Below are positions 35,701 through 48,211 of a stretch of 64,000 nucleotides of DNA, one piece after another (positions within the stretch are counted from its first letter, which is position 1; the number at the start of each line of letters is the position of its first letter). Made by a program: the position numbers and the translations under genes. Source of the DNA: Brachionus plicatilis (Eukaryota > Rotifera > Eurotatoria > Ploima > Brachionidae); contig QEOQ01000141.1 in the NCBI GenBank assembly GCA_010279815.1, positions 1,106,679 to 1,170,678 on the forward strand, read 5' to 3'. Below the pieces are notes generated by a model. The model saw nothing but the letters and a program-made list of their open reading frames with translations, had not been told where the DNA came from and ran no database searches.

Positions 35701-36799
35701 CTACAATCTAATCAAAAGTATCTATGGCAAAATGAAGAGCTCAAATGCTAATATGCAAGCGGTGCCATTTGTGTGGGCGCTGGGCCGCTTTATAAATGAG
35801 TTTAAAGTGATGGTCCGCTCGGCCAGCAACACAGACCAGGTCAAATTGTCGGCCAGCAATGGCAAAGAGCTGGTCATAGGCGACCCTTTTGAAATAGACT
35901 ATTTCTATGAGACCCTGTCCCTGCTTAAATCTGAAATAGCGTTCAAGTCCGGCCGACAGGAGGACGCTCAGGAGTTCTTGTCATTTTTGTTGAATCGGGT
36001 GCACGAAGAAATGGTCAAGTGTTTGGACAGCTTGAGTGCCGAGGCGGCCAAAGCGGACAACGTGCCAAATGGGAGCGGTAACCCGCGCGAAGAAATCAAC
36101 AACAACAACCAGGAGGACGCGGACGAGTGGAAAGAGGTGGGCAAAAAGAACCGCGCTCTCATCACCAGAAAGACCGAGTTCAAGCAATCGCCGCTGTCGG
36201 ACATCTTTTGCGGCCAATTTCGGTCCGCTCTCTCCCAGACCGGATTCAAGGACAAAGAGTCCGCCTCACTCGAGCCATTTTTCACTCTTCCATTGGACAT
36301 TCAGTCCGATTCAGTGCGCAACATTAGTCAAGCATTGGAAAATTTTGTCCAGCGCGAAGAAGTGCACGGCCTGACCAACAATGACACCAAACAAGAAGTG
36401 GAGGCGTTCAAGCGCATCAGTTTTGAAGACTTGCCGCCAGTGCTCATTCTCTACTTGAAGTGTTTTGTGTACGACAAGTACGGCGGAATTCAAAAGCTGC
36501 TCAAACGGGTCGACTTTCAAATAGACCTGGAGATAAGCAAGGAACTGATTTCGTCTGGACAAAGATCCAAGCTCAAAGACAAGAGAAGCAAATACAAGTT
36601 GTTTGCGGTGGAGTACCATTATGGAGATAAGGCAACCGGTGGCCACTACATTACTGACGTCTATCATCCCGGCATCATCAGCTGGGTCAGATACGACGAT
36701 GCCAATGTGAGAATATGCAATAATCAACAAGTACTGAGATCAGAAGATAAGAAATTGGTGCCCTACTTGCTCTATTATCGTCGCGCTGATTTGATTTAG
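32765..36799 (+). CDS. USP10: Ubiquitin carboxyl-terminal hydrolase 10
   Basis: Three exons, 32765-32884, 33168-33326 and 34910-36799, give 722 aa (human USP10 is about 800). USP10 is a cysteine deubiquitinase acting on p53, ribosomal proteins and stress-granule factors. Exon 2 opens with LSFGDF (residues 41-46), the FGDF motif by which USP10 binds the NTF2-like domain of G3BP. Residues about 95-330 are disordered. The USP domain starts [26 protein letters not shown] with catalytic Cys342; later come GRQEDAQEFLSFLLN, the acidic DEWKEVGKKNR insert, LPPVLILYLKCFVYDKYGG and the His box TGGHYITDVY with His672, ending YLLYYRRADLI. Exon 3 is much more GC-rich than its surroundings. AATAAA at 36847. 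Confidence 0.95.
33327..34909 (+). other. USP10 intron 2
   Basis: 1.58-kb AT-rich intron between in-phase exons; GTAACT donor and CATTTAG acceptor. It contains chance open frames at 33999-34512 (Lys/Phe/Asn/Ile-rich), which I do not regard as genes. Confidence 0.6.
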
Positions 36800-36846
36800 A
36801 CTTTTATGAGCCATTCTATTGCCAAAAAAATTATTTGTTTTAATTG

Positions 36847-36852
36847 AATAAA
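36847..36852 (+). terminator. Poly(A) signal of USP10
   Basis: AATAAA 48 bp after the TAG stop. Confidence 0.55.
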
Positions 36853-37899
36853 CTTTATTTTTTTTTAAATTTTAAAAATCAAGCAAAAACATGTTGAAAA
36901 AAAATGTATGGTTTTTCTACCTCTGGAGTAAAGAGAGAAAATACGCATGCCAACATTCGAATTTGTTGGTTTCGGGTTAACTTTGAAGCTTCTAAGTCTT
37001 ATGGTTATTTTAGTTTGAGAGAGAAAAAAAAAAAAATTTAGTATCATTTTAAAATGCGTTTGTGTTAAACGTTGTTTGCATGCAAGTCTTATACAACAAT
37101 TTAAGTTAAATTGAGCTCATTTTATTCTTTATTTTTTGTTAGCTTTGACGAGCATTTAAATAAATTTATTATTTTATTTTGACTTATGATTAAATGGGGT
37201 TAAATTAAACACTTTTTTGTCCAATATAAGTTTATTGATCGAAAATGACTTTTTTGAAAATTTTTATTTTGAATAAAATTGCTTGTCCAACAGAAATTTT
37301 TTTAAAATATTTTCTTAAAAAAATTACGAATGAATCAACCTATTGAACATTCGAATCTAAAAAATTTAAGAAGCTTTAATCATTCTTTTTTGGAATTTAC
37401 ACAATTTTGTGAAATACCCATATAATTAATTTAATAAATCAGGCAGATGGATATACTATATATTACCAGGAAAAAAAAGAACGCTCAAAGAACAGAATTT
37501 TTTTTATTTCAAAAATTATTTTTTTCTAAAACAAAGCTTTAAGATTTAAAGTTCTTTTGTTAAAATAATTAATAAAAAAAATATTTGACAAATTTTTCGA
37601 TCAACTTGAATTAAAAGAACTTTTTTGAAATGGCGAATTAGTTAATTTTTTTACAATAATATAACAGTATTAATTCTTTATTAAATCATAATCATCTGTC
37701 ACATTATAATCATTTATGGTGATTCAGTTGAAAGTTCTAAATCTTTAGCTGAATCTTTTTTAATTGTATTAAGCATATTTAAATCGCATGAGAAATGAAA
37801 AAAAGGTTTTTTAGGTAGATAATTTTGAACTTCCCAAGGGTCATTGCTCTTAAATTATAATTTGAATAAAAAAAATTTAAAATTTAAAATTTTTTAATT
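36853..37899. other. AT-rich intergenic DNA, no gene seen
   Basis: About 1 kb between USP10 and the foldback repeat with no recognised feature. Confidence 0.5.
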
Positions 37900-38223
37900 T
37901 TTTTAATTTTAATTTTTATTTAATCTGAAGGAGCTTTATTTCGACACAGATAAACATAATAAGAAAAAATTACCTTAAATTTGTATATGGGTATTTGGAA
38001 ATAACGAAATTTCGCTTCTTATCGAACACTGGTTTTCAAAATGGCCATTTTCGACTAAAACGACATATCTTTATACCATTTTGAAAACCAGTGTTCGATA
38101 AGAAACGAAATTTCGTTATTTCCAAATACCCATATACAAATTTAAGGTAATTTTTTCTTATTATGTTTATCTGTGTCGAAATAAAGCTCCTTCAGATTAA
38201 ATAAAAATTAAAATTAAAAAAAT
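37900..38223. repeat. Near-perfect 320-bp foldback (arms about 145 bp)
   Basis: The arm at about 37900-38043 (CTGAAGGAGCTTTATTTCG...ATTTGTATATGGG...) is repeated in reverse complement at about 38076-38223 with one clear mismatch (TTCGCTTC against TTCGTTTC); the loop is about 32 nt. The outer motif CTGAAGGAGCTTT recurs at 4416, 15626 and 50445, so this is one member of a small transposon family. Confidence 0.85.
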
Positions 38224-39446
38224 TAAATCGAGAAAATCGAGAAAATACATTATCTAATTTTTTTTCATATTCTTACTATTTAAAAATCAAATGTGTCTAA
38301 ATCTAAGCTAAAATATTAAGCATGAAAGAAAAAACATTCCCGCGCTTATTTAAATGATAGGAATAATTTTGCCATACCTATTACATGCGTAACTTATTTC
38401 AAAAATATTAAAAAATTAGACAAAAAAATCTCAGATTTATTTAAATTTATAGACATTTATTTCAAAATTTAAAATTTTTCATAAGCTACATATTTAAATA
38501 TTGAACAATTTAGGAAAGATAGAAAAATATTGAGGCAATTAAATTTTTTTATTTTCTTTTATATATTATTTTAACTTATTTTATTTTTCTTATTATTTTG
38601 ATTTGAATGATCAAAAACGAAATTATTCTTCCCCCTCTTTCTTCTTTCAGTTACAATGGTTCTAATTACTACGACCCATGTAATGCACTGAAGCGGAACT
38701 GACAGGGAAATTAAGCGTTCAAAGTAAATGACTAAAAATAAGCTTACAATTTGAAAGTTAAAAACTTCCAAAAGAATAACAAATTAATTTAAAAAAAAAA
38801 GGCAGCTTCGTTATCATGATCAAATGATCAAAACGTAATTAATTATAGTATTAATAAAAATGATGAAATTAGCTTTTATTAATTTTTTTAAAATTAAACT
38901 TAAGATGTTTACTATTTTAATTTAAAAACAAAACAACTTTTTTTTCTAATTGACTTTTAATTGATTTTTCTAAAATCTTTATTTAAAAAAGACTAAAAAT
39001 ACAAACTTAAAATCCATATTAAGGTATCCAAATTGTGACTTAAAATGATATTTAAATATTAATTAAAATATATTACGACAAAGTTAAATTTTGAATTGCA
39101 AAATTTATTCAAAATATTGATTAAGATTTTAATTTTACTTCAGACAAAAATTTATATAATTTTCGATTTAATTAAAGATTAAAAAATTTATGTTAAATAA
39201 ATTTTAGTCATTTATTATTAAAAAAATGATTAATAATACCTTTTTATTAAACTCAAAAACTAAAAATTTTGATTTGAAATTTACATTTGATCATGAACTT
39301 AAATTTGCCAAAAAAAAAATAAAAGTTTTATCAGAACTAATTTTATTTTAATCAAAGCTTTAACTTTAAAAAATTTAAAAAGAAAAGTCAAGTTTAATTG
39401 AAAAAATGTTTTAATTATATTTAATAATACTATTAATATAATTTTC

Positions 39447-39747
39447 CAGAGTTGTTTTTATGTCACAAGTCTTAAGTCAAGTCAAGTCAATGACTTAAAA
39501 ATTTTTTTTTTTTTTAAGTCAAGGCAATGATTTAATAAATCCATATTTGATACCAATAAAGTAGTTGCTTCCAAATTCCTGGCTGTTAATCTTGACCTAT
39601 GTGGTCTGTTAATGTAACCAGATTATGAAAAAATTCTTTCAACTGGTCCAAATGAAGCAGATATTGATAAAAATTTTTGTACAAGTCATAACTTAGACTT
39701 AAAATTTTGTGACTTAGACTTAAAACTGTGACTAATAAACAAGTCTG
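39447..39747. mobile_element. Short hAT-like MITE
   Basis: 301 bp from CAGAGTTGTTTTTATGTCACAAG to ...AACAAGTCTG, flanked by the exact 8-bp duplication TAATTTTC (39439-39446 and 39748-39755). The interior repeats AAGTCAAGTCAA and GACTTAGACTTAAAA. It is a deleted relative of the element at 8148-8962. Confidence 0.8.
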
Positions 39748-40110
39748 TAATTTTCACAGTGTTAGTCTTAAAGCTATCGTAATTAATTTAAAACAGTGAA
39801 AGGATTTACACTAGGGCTTTCAGCAGCTATTTGAATCATATTTCATTACTGTTTAAGAAATTCAATAAACCATCTGGCTCGAATTGAACCGATTCTTAGC
39901 AGCGTTTTTTCAGCGTTTTAAGCGTTTTTTTCCGGGTAGTTTATTAGATAATTAGATATTAGCTTTTTATTTTGTAAATAAGTTAATAGAATAGACTTTT
40001 TTAGTATCAATTTTTAAGTATTTGCTAAAACAAATTTTTTTATTTTTTTTATCTTGAACGATTCTTTACAAATCTTCTAAAATTTAATTGAATGAAAATT
40101 TTTGTTTTGT

Positions 40111-40272
40111 GAAATTCAGTACAAAAGTTTTAATACAAATATATATGTCGAATCAAGCTGAATTCACAGAACTAATGGAATAAAGAGAAAAAAGCACTTA
40201 TCATTTTTCTAAAAAAAATTAATGTATAAAAATTGATGCTTCTTCTATTAAATTTGAAGTTACACAAAACTT
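40111..40272. mobile_element. Small MITE of the GTTTTGTGAAATTCAG family
   Basis: GTTTTGTGAAATTCAGTACAAAA at the left and its degenerate complement ...GAAGTTACACAAAAC at the right bound about 160 bp. Same family as the foldback in CEP192 intron 2. Confidence 0.55.
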
Positions 40273-40873
40273 AATTTATTTTCTTTAATTTAAATAATAC
40301 TAAAGTGAAGCACTGTTGATGAGTTTGACGAAAATAAAATATTAAAAAAAACACTGTCTATTTTATTTTATTTTAAGTACTAAATATGATAATTAAATCT
40401 TTTTTTTTTTTAATGCAAATTATAATACTCAAAAATTAAAAAGTCCTTCTTTCTTAAAAAGTTAAAGTTGAAAATAAAAATTATCAGCATTTTTTAAAAA
40501 GACTTGATAAATAAATAGACGAAATAAATTATTTTGTTATAAAATAAAATACATAATGTGAATTTTTGAATTTTTAATGGGTCAAAATAGAAAATATTTC
40601 AAAACTAATGCATAAAATTTTTATTTAGACTTTGAAAAAAATTAAATACAGGATAAAATTAAAATATCGTTTAGAAGCTAAATCTATATTTAAAATGTTT
40701 AAATGATAAAAATCTTGACAAATACCTAATGTTTTTGTTGCCAAGTTCAAATATAATCAAAAATTATCCAAAAATTTTCTAAAAATAAAAATTGATCGAA
40801 AAAATAAAATTTTATAATTTTTTTAAAGTTACAAAAAAACGCTCATTAAAAAAAATTAAAAAAGTATCTCAAC
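40273..40873. other. AT-rich spacer downstream of SHARK
   Basis: No feature recognised. Confidence 0.45.
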
Positions 40874-43800
40874 CTATCTAAACGATTTTAAAACTGTCAA
40901 AGTCTTTTGATAATCATTGTCATTCTGAAAAAATTGATTTAGTTCCCTAAATGTTGGTCGTTTTTCTTCCTCCCATTCCCAACATTGAAGCATGCATTTA
41001 TAAGTGTTCTTTGGACATAAAGGTGGTCTTTGCAGTCGTTGACCGGACTGAATATACATATACACTTCACTTCCGTTCATATTGCCATAAGGTTGATCAC
41101 CATACGAAAACATTTCCCACAAAGTAACCCCATAGGACCAAACATCAGATTTGGAGGTAAATTTTAAATGTTCAATACTCTCGGGTGAGTACCATTTAAT
41201 TGGAATTTTACCCTCTGTTGTTTGTGTATAAGCATTGGTGAATGCATCCGTTGAACGTGATAAACCAAAATCGGAAATTTTTATTTGGGACATGGAGGCT
41301 AAGAGGACGTTTCTTGCCGCTAAATCGCGGTGAACAATTTTTTGTTCTTCCATGTGTTGCATACCAAGAGCTATTTGAGATGACCACAACTTTAAATGGT
41401 TTTCTGTTACTTCATTCGGAGAATTCCATAATTTTTCTAATATTGAGCAAATCATCAACTCTTGAACCATCATTAGGCAAGATTTGTCCTGAACAAGACC
41501 ATAAATTCTTAGAATACATGGATTATTTAATGTTCCCATTATGTCAGCTTCGCGCATAAAATCGTCGCTTGCTGTACTATCTTTGAGTCTCTTGACTGCG
41601 ACTTGTTTCTTAACAAAATGTTTTTAATATCAATGTTTTATAAATATTTTTTTAAAATTAATTATTAATTATTATTAATAACATTTTTAGATTACAAATA
41701 TATTCGATTAGTTCGATTTGATTTATTTGATTGTCTTTCAAATTGACTTTTTACAAAATCATTTAAAAATTTTTAAAATTTATTGTTGAGTATCAGTTTT
41801 GTTAATTTTTTATAAGAAATCCTATATAAACTTAAAATTTTTCTGGATTACTATGTAAAATAATGGAAATTATGGTATGACATTAATTAATATTTTTATT
41901 TATCTTTTATCTATTCTATATTGTCATTCTTTATTAAATAAATAATGATTATAAAAAAAAATAACCAAAAAATCCGGGTCTCACCTAAAATTGAGTTTGG
42001 CATGATCAATCAATGGTCAATCAGGTCCAATCAATGAAATATAATAAGCTTATCACTTTATCAAATTAATTAATTTTAAAAGAATCATTCATCTTAATTC
42101 TAGGAAATTTTGAGTAAGCGTAAATATTAATCACTCTAAGTTCATTTATTAATTCTTTATTGTATAAAATATTATTATGAATCTCCAAAAGAAATAACTT
42201 TTATCTTTTCGTTTACGACTATGCCACATTTTAATTTATTTTTTTAATATTTACTTTTAATAATAATAAAAGGAAATGCAAAAAATTCTTCAAATAAAGA
42301 CTTGATTAAATTTTAATAAATCATAAAACATTTAAAATTACGAGGCTCTTGAAAGACTAAAACTCCATTCGATTTTGAAAAACTTTTTTGTTTTTGAGCA
42401 AAAGATATGGTAGTCTGATCAAGATTCAACGAGCATCAAACTCTTTAGGGTAAGTGCTACATTTCTAAATCTCCTTTCTTTTTCAAATCATCCAATTTTG
42501 AAAACTTGAATTTTGAAAATGCTTCATAGCGATTTCCTAATTTTTTTAATTTTCTTTCCCAATATATTCTAATTTTTTAATTCGACTAGAAAGAGAAAAG
42601 ATCTAATAAGAAAAAATAATTAAAAATTTCTTTTGATTTTCAAAACTTACCACGAAAGCTTTCCGCTTAATTATAATGAAAGCTCAACATCAATCAAGAG
42701 TTATTTAATTTAATTAATATTATTAAGTCATAAACTAAAATTTAAAAAGTAATTTATTAAATAAAAATATCTAATTTATTTAGAATTTAATGAAATTATA
42801 GTATTTAATTTACAGTGCAACTACGATATAAAGATTTTTGGAAATTTTACGTTGATTAACGTAAATTTTCTTTTTTCATTTTATCTACTTATAATTAATT
42901 TTTCATTTTCTTTTACCGAAATTGACACATAATTGTTGTGTAGATAATTTGGCTCTTTTTAGTTTTACGGTAAATTTGTAACTTTACGTCAATTAACGTA
43001 AAATTACGAGAAATTACCAAAAATAGAAGAACTCTAATAGACTCTAATAGAAGTTCTGTAACTTATTTTTTGTTAATTTCTATATTTATTCAAATGTATT
43101 CTTATTTTTGTCCAAGATTCCATTTAATACAAAAAGAAACTAATTAAATAAAATATACTTTCTGAATAGAATAAAACGTATGCGAATAGTTTTGCTAACA
43201 TTTTTTTATCTTAAATTAAAAACAGTTATTCAGAGTGCTTTTTTTCTAATGTGAACGTGGCGTCTGGAGATCAGGCACAGGAAAAAAATATTATTTTCTA
43301 AATTGGATTTACTTTTTAATATAATAATTTGATAAAAAAAATTATATACAACTAAAATGAGCAAAAAAAGTACTTTAAATTTAAAAAAAAATAAAAAAAT
43401 TGAAAGCCGGTAGTTTTGTACCAAATTCGGAAAATCTATGCATATAAATAAATTAATTATTTTCTTAAAATTAATTTTTACTCTAATTTAACAAAAACAG
43501 CAATTAATTTTTAAAAAAGACAAAGATTCATTAAAATAAAAATCAAATTTATTACCCCATTGTAGGTGCCTTTATAAACAGTGCCAAATTCACCTTCGCC
43601 AATAATAGCTTGTAATTGAATTTCATTAATGGAAATTTTGGCTAATTTTCTTGGCAAATTTTGATTTGTATTTATACGTCCTTAAATTTTAGACTTAATT
43701 GCTTAAGGTACCAAATTAATTTGTCTTACTATTGTCGTTTAGAAGAGTTCGGCTTTTGAACAAATTAGCCTTAGAAAGTGTATCAGTTTTAAGATTAGAA

Positions 43801-45580
43801 GAAGTTGAACAAATTGATGTTTGCATTAGCTTTTGATTAATTAATTCTTGTATTTGAAGACTTGGAAGAGCAGATGATGATAAATTTGAAGTTTGTCGAA
43901 CCAATGGTACATTAGCGAATTTGGTGTTATTTCCAAAAGAACAGCGCATTATATCAACACTTGGAGATACTGGTCGAGTCAAAATACCCGGAAGACCGTC
44001 TTCATATTTGCTGTAGTGTTCAATTAAATGTACCAGGCTTCTAAAATAAGGTCCATCATCAATAAAGAAGTATCTAGTGTTAGACTGCTCTTTAGAGCAT
44101 ATTTCATAATTAAAAAACTCTTCGTTATGCATTAAAGATAAAACACAAATATTTTCATCTCTTTGAGTTCTGCGTACCAAATAACGACCATTGTCATATC
44201 TATAAGAGTCCAGGATTTGTTTTGCTCTCTGTAAAAGAAAATAAATAATTTCTAAAATTTTAATATAAAAAAAAACACCTCTCGAGTAACAGATGAGTCG
44301 TGCAAAAATTCATTTATCTTTATTCGAGGCTCACTCGGAATAAAATTTCCTTAAGAAAAAAAAATTAATATTTTTTTAAAATTAAAAATTTAATTACTCA
44401 AAATTTGAGCTGTTTTTTTGTGACCAAATTCTACAGCAAGATCCAAAGGTGTCTGATTTTCAGAAGTTCTCGGCCTGTCAGGCAGGCCGTAATTTAATAA
44501 AGCCTTTAGATTACAACAATGTTTAAAAAATTTTTTTTTTTCTTAAAATTTTAAAATTACATTGACACAAGTGTACTGATCTCTAAAAGCGGCTTCGTGC
44601 AAAGGAACCCAATTATTGGTCATATTTCTTTCCATCGGATTAGCTTTGCCGCATTTAAGCAAGTATTCCAAACATTGTATGCTTCCAAATTCTGCTGCAG
44701 TCTTGGAAAAATTCTAGATCACAAGTTTATTTAATTTTTTTAGCATTTACATGCAGCGGAGTTGAACCGTCTTTAGATCTTATATTAACAATTGAATTCG
44801 CCTCAATCAATTCTTCTAAGGCCCCAATGTTATCATATTCACAAGCAATGTGCAACGCTGTACGGCCTGGTACAAAAAATTTTTAATTTCAAATTTATTC
44901 AACTAATAAATTCTTACCTAGCTCGTCTTTTTCATTTATGTCAGGTCTGTTTGAGCTTTTGAGTATTAGTTTTACTTTGTTAACTTCGGCTACAGGATTT
45001 TTGAAATTTTAAATTGAATTTTTTTTTTAAAATTAAAACTAACCAACACAAGACACTGCCAAATGAAGAGGGTTAGTATTTCCAATGATTCGAGAAGTTG
45101 ACGGAAGACTGGCATTGGGAACAAATCGAGTACTGAGTCTGCATGGCAGTCCGTGGGGATCAAGCCTGTAGTGCTTAATCAACTCGTCCAAGCCATGAAT
45201 TAGTGGTCCATCGTCTAGTACATAGTAGGCATCAATTGAATGATTGATTCGGTAATGAAAGCAGCTTCCTTTACAAACTATTGATAAACTAAAATCACCA
45301 GGAGACGCACTGCATTTACGAACAAGGAATACACCGTCCAAAGAATCGCAGTATTTGTGCGAGTATTCTTTTAAGAGTTTTTCAGCTATTTGTCGATCGA
45401 TCGATTCGTGATAATAATTACAATCTTGATTTTTTTTGGCTATATCTTCCTTGCTCCGGATTAGCTCCGCTTCGACCTCCTTGGGACTTACTTTAAATAA
45501 AAGTGTTATGAATGTTTGATGTCTAATTAAATAATTTATTTACTTTTATTGGGAGCATATTTTGCAAATTTTTTAATCAT
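40874..45580 (-). CDS. SHARK: SHARK-type tyrosine kinase (SH2-ankyrin-SH2-kinase)
   Basis: Ten exons on minus: 45580-45544, 45490-45044, 44989-44918, 44866-44751, 44713-44561, 44503-44398, 44349-44279, 44228-43730, 43680-43556, 41608-40874; 786 aa. Order: SH2 (YYHESIDRQIAEKLL, GVFLVRK with Arg70), about five ankyrin repeats (NTNPLHLAVSC, GRTALHIACEYDN, GSTPLH, NWVPLHEAAFRD, NQTPLDLAVEFGHK), second SH2 (ILDSYRYDNGRYLVRR with Arg353), then a kinase with GEGEFGTVYKG, VAVK (Lys548), HRDLAARN (Asp637), DFG (Asp655) and IKWYSPES. All catalytic residues are present. Cytoplasmic Shark/HTK16 kinases act below phagocytosis and epithelial receptors in flies and Hydra. Shortest intron 37 nt; the one before the last exon is 1.95 kb. 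Confidence 0.94.
41609..43555 (-). other. SHARK intron 9
   Basis: 1.95-kb AT-rich intron. Near 42820-43010 it has the repeated palindrome-like TTAACGTAAA units and TACAGTGCAACTACGA, possibly a decayed TA-flanked element; no clear ends were found. No coding sequence. Confidence 0.5.
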
Positions 45581-47339
45581 TTTTTTACTTTTTAAAACAT
45601 ATCCTCAATTTTTTTGACTAACTGTGGGGCTATTTTATTTTCAAAACAAACTTTCTGTATTTTTAAAAAAAATTACAAGTTTTTATTTTTGAAATTTAGA
45701 ATAAAAAAAAATACAGAATTAAATGATGATTTAATTTGTCTTATACAAAAAGTATGCTTTTATGTGTTTAATTAACCTTAGTGTCTTATTTTTCTTAATA
45801 AATATTTAAAGCCAAAAAATGTGATTTTGAAGTTAATCGCGAAAGAAAAATATAAAATTTTTCGTTTAACATTCAAGTTAAACAAATATGGATTAAAGTT
45901 TTATTGAATATATTTTTTTTTTCATTAAAAAACAATATTTTTATTTTAATTAATTGTACTTGAGCCGACCTCATCTTGAAATACGCAAAATTTTTCTAGA
46001 ATGCTTGACAAAATACTGTTCTCTTATTTGAATCATCATTTCAAAAAAATGATGTTATTTTAATTCGTTTAAATTAATTTGTTGGACTATGTAGATTATT
46101 TTGTTTATTTGACTCATGTGTTAGAAACAAAAAAAAGACGCAAAAATTAGATTGGGAAAAATAAAGACTTTAAATTCCTATTTTAGTTCGACGCTAAAAC
46201 ATTGTAAAGGTTATTTTTTAATGTTTAAAATCCTTTCAATAAAAGAAAATAGGCAAACAAATGTTTAAATTAGTAACATTTATTTATTTTTTTTAAGAGT
46301 TTAGAATAGGCAAGACTATTTAACAAGAGCGAAATTAAATTTTTATCAAATTAAAAAATATCTATTTTAAATTTTTCTAAAATAAAACTTAATTTTCATC
46401 ACTTAATTCTTTTCATTTGATAATAAATGTATTTATTATATAGAAATTACTCAAGTAATACAAAGGTCTTAGTTAGATTAATTTAATTATTTTCGATCTT
46501 GATTTTGGTGAAATTAGGATTAAGCTTAATTTAAAAAAAATGTGCAAATAAATGAAAATACTTTAACATAATAAAAACTAAATCGAACATTTTGTTGAAT
46601 AGCTTGAACTAAAATAATTTGATCATTTTAAAATTGATCTTAAAAATAAAAATAAATCTTGAACAATTAAGAAATTTTCTTTACTAATTTTTTGTTAAAA
46701 TTTCGATAATCTATATGTTCATAAAACATAAAATAAATAACTTGTTATTTAAAATGCACAAATATTAAATTTTATCTGCTTATCGTTCAAACCAAGAAAA
46801 AATACTACGATTTCTTTCCTTTTTTCTTCTACATTTTACTCTCATTTTTTCATCCTTTTTTAGACAATAGGAAAGAGAGAAAAACGGTAAAAGTATTTCA
46901 GTTAGTAATATTTTATACTGTAATCAAAAAATCATTCGAAAAAAAAGAATATCATTATTAAATTTACTTTGTAATACCAAAGAAAATTTTGATAATAATT
47001 TATTTATCTTATACTGACAAATTTAAAAATTGTTCCTTTATTTTTAATTGTTTTTTAGTTTTGTGATAAATCGTTGGTTAATTGCTTATTTAAAAACATG
47101 CAAAATTTAAAAGAAAAAAAAAATTCAAATTTTTCAGACTTATAAATTATACTTGCTTTAGAATCCAATTCGATTATAAAGTAAATGGTTAATTTAGTTT
47201 TTTTGATAGCAATAAAAATAAAACTAATTAATTAATTAATATTTTCTTATTCTGAATTTTAAGGGAATTTGCCAATGTATGATTAAATAATTCAAATTAT
47301 TTCTAAAAAGGTTATTGACATTCAAAAATTAGTTTTATT
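45581..47339. other. Intergenic DNA between SHARK and NOP16
   Basis: 1.76 kb holding the SHARK promoter on minus and the NOP16 3' flank. AT-rich; no gene or repeat recognised. Confidence 0.5.
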
Positions 47340-48010
47340 TTAATATTTTTCATCAAGTTCATTCAAAAAGTTAACTCCAGCTTTTTTATCATTTAGATAT
47401 TTTCGATATGGACCTTTCATTTTTTTAAAGAGATTAATCTTTTTTCTAATTTGTGCCGGCGTATCTTGATAATAGTTCTTGTAATCTTTGGCCATTTTTT
47501 CATAATCTTCGCCATATTTTTCAATCAAATAAATACAATATCTAAGTAATTAGAAAATATTATTACGAGAAAATTTCATTTAAAAAAATATCTATAATTA
47601 CAATGTATTATTTTCATTTAAATTGTAGACTTTTTCAACAGATTTGTTAGCCTCGGCAAGCAATTTTTTTAAAGCAGGGGTCTCTTTCGATTCATTTAGA
47701 GCTCCATTTAGCTGTTTGGCCTTAAAAAAGTTTACATTTATCAAACTGAAAACGATTTTAGTTTAATTTTTACTTTAGAAATTTCCATGACTTCTGGATT
47801 GAGAAAATTTTTTGCCTTTGGTATGGCTAAAGAAATGTTCGGATCAGCACTTAGGCCCAACTCGGCATAATTTGCTCTGATTGACTTGTGTGTATTCCAG
47901 AATTCTTTTAAATGTTCAGACTTAACTTCTGGATTAGTTTTAGCCTTTGTTTGCTTCCATTTTTTTTTTAAATCCTTATTATAATTAAATTTTCTACTTT
48001 TTTTAACCAT
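47340..48010 (-). CDS. NOP16: Nucleolar protein 16 homologue
   Basis: Three exons on minus: 48010-47774, 47720-47602, 47541-47340; 185 aa (human NOP16 is 178). NOP16 is a component of 60S pre-ribosomes in the nucleolus. The basic N-terminus (VKKSRKFNYNKDLKKKWKQ) is followed by SIRANYAELGLSADPN, matching the family's SVRQNLAEMGLAVDPN, and the last exon holds the diagnostic YGEDYEKMAKDYKNYYQDTP then QIRKKINLFKK. Phases close (ACA TT|A). The ATG is 201 bp downstream of the UGGT stop on the same strand. Confidence 0.92.
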
Positions 48011-48211
48011 TTTTTAAAATTATCTATTGAACAAAAATTGAATAAAAAAAACTTGATATTTTTTTTAAGAAGCCAGTTACTGCTTTTTAAAATTCAAAAA
48101 TAAATAGAAAAATTATCCAATTAATTTATTAAATTAAGAATCTACGATTAAAAAAAATAGCTGTCTAGTAATCGAAATTATACCTATACACTTAAATTGA
48201 AAACAATTGAA

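Noticed and set aside
35968..36730. Several frames on both strands within USP10 exon 3
   Set aside because: Shadows of the GC-rich USP catalytic domain, which is clearly coded on +.
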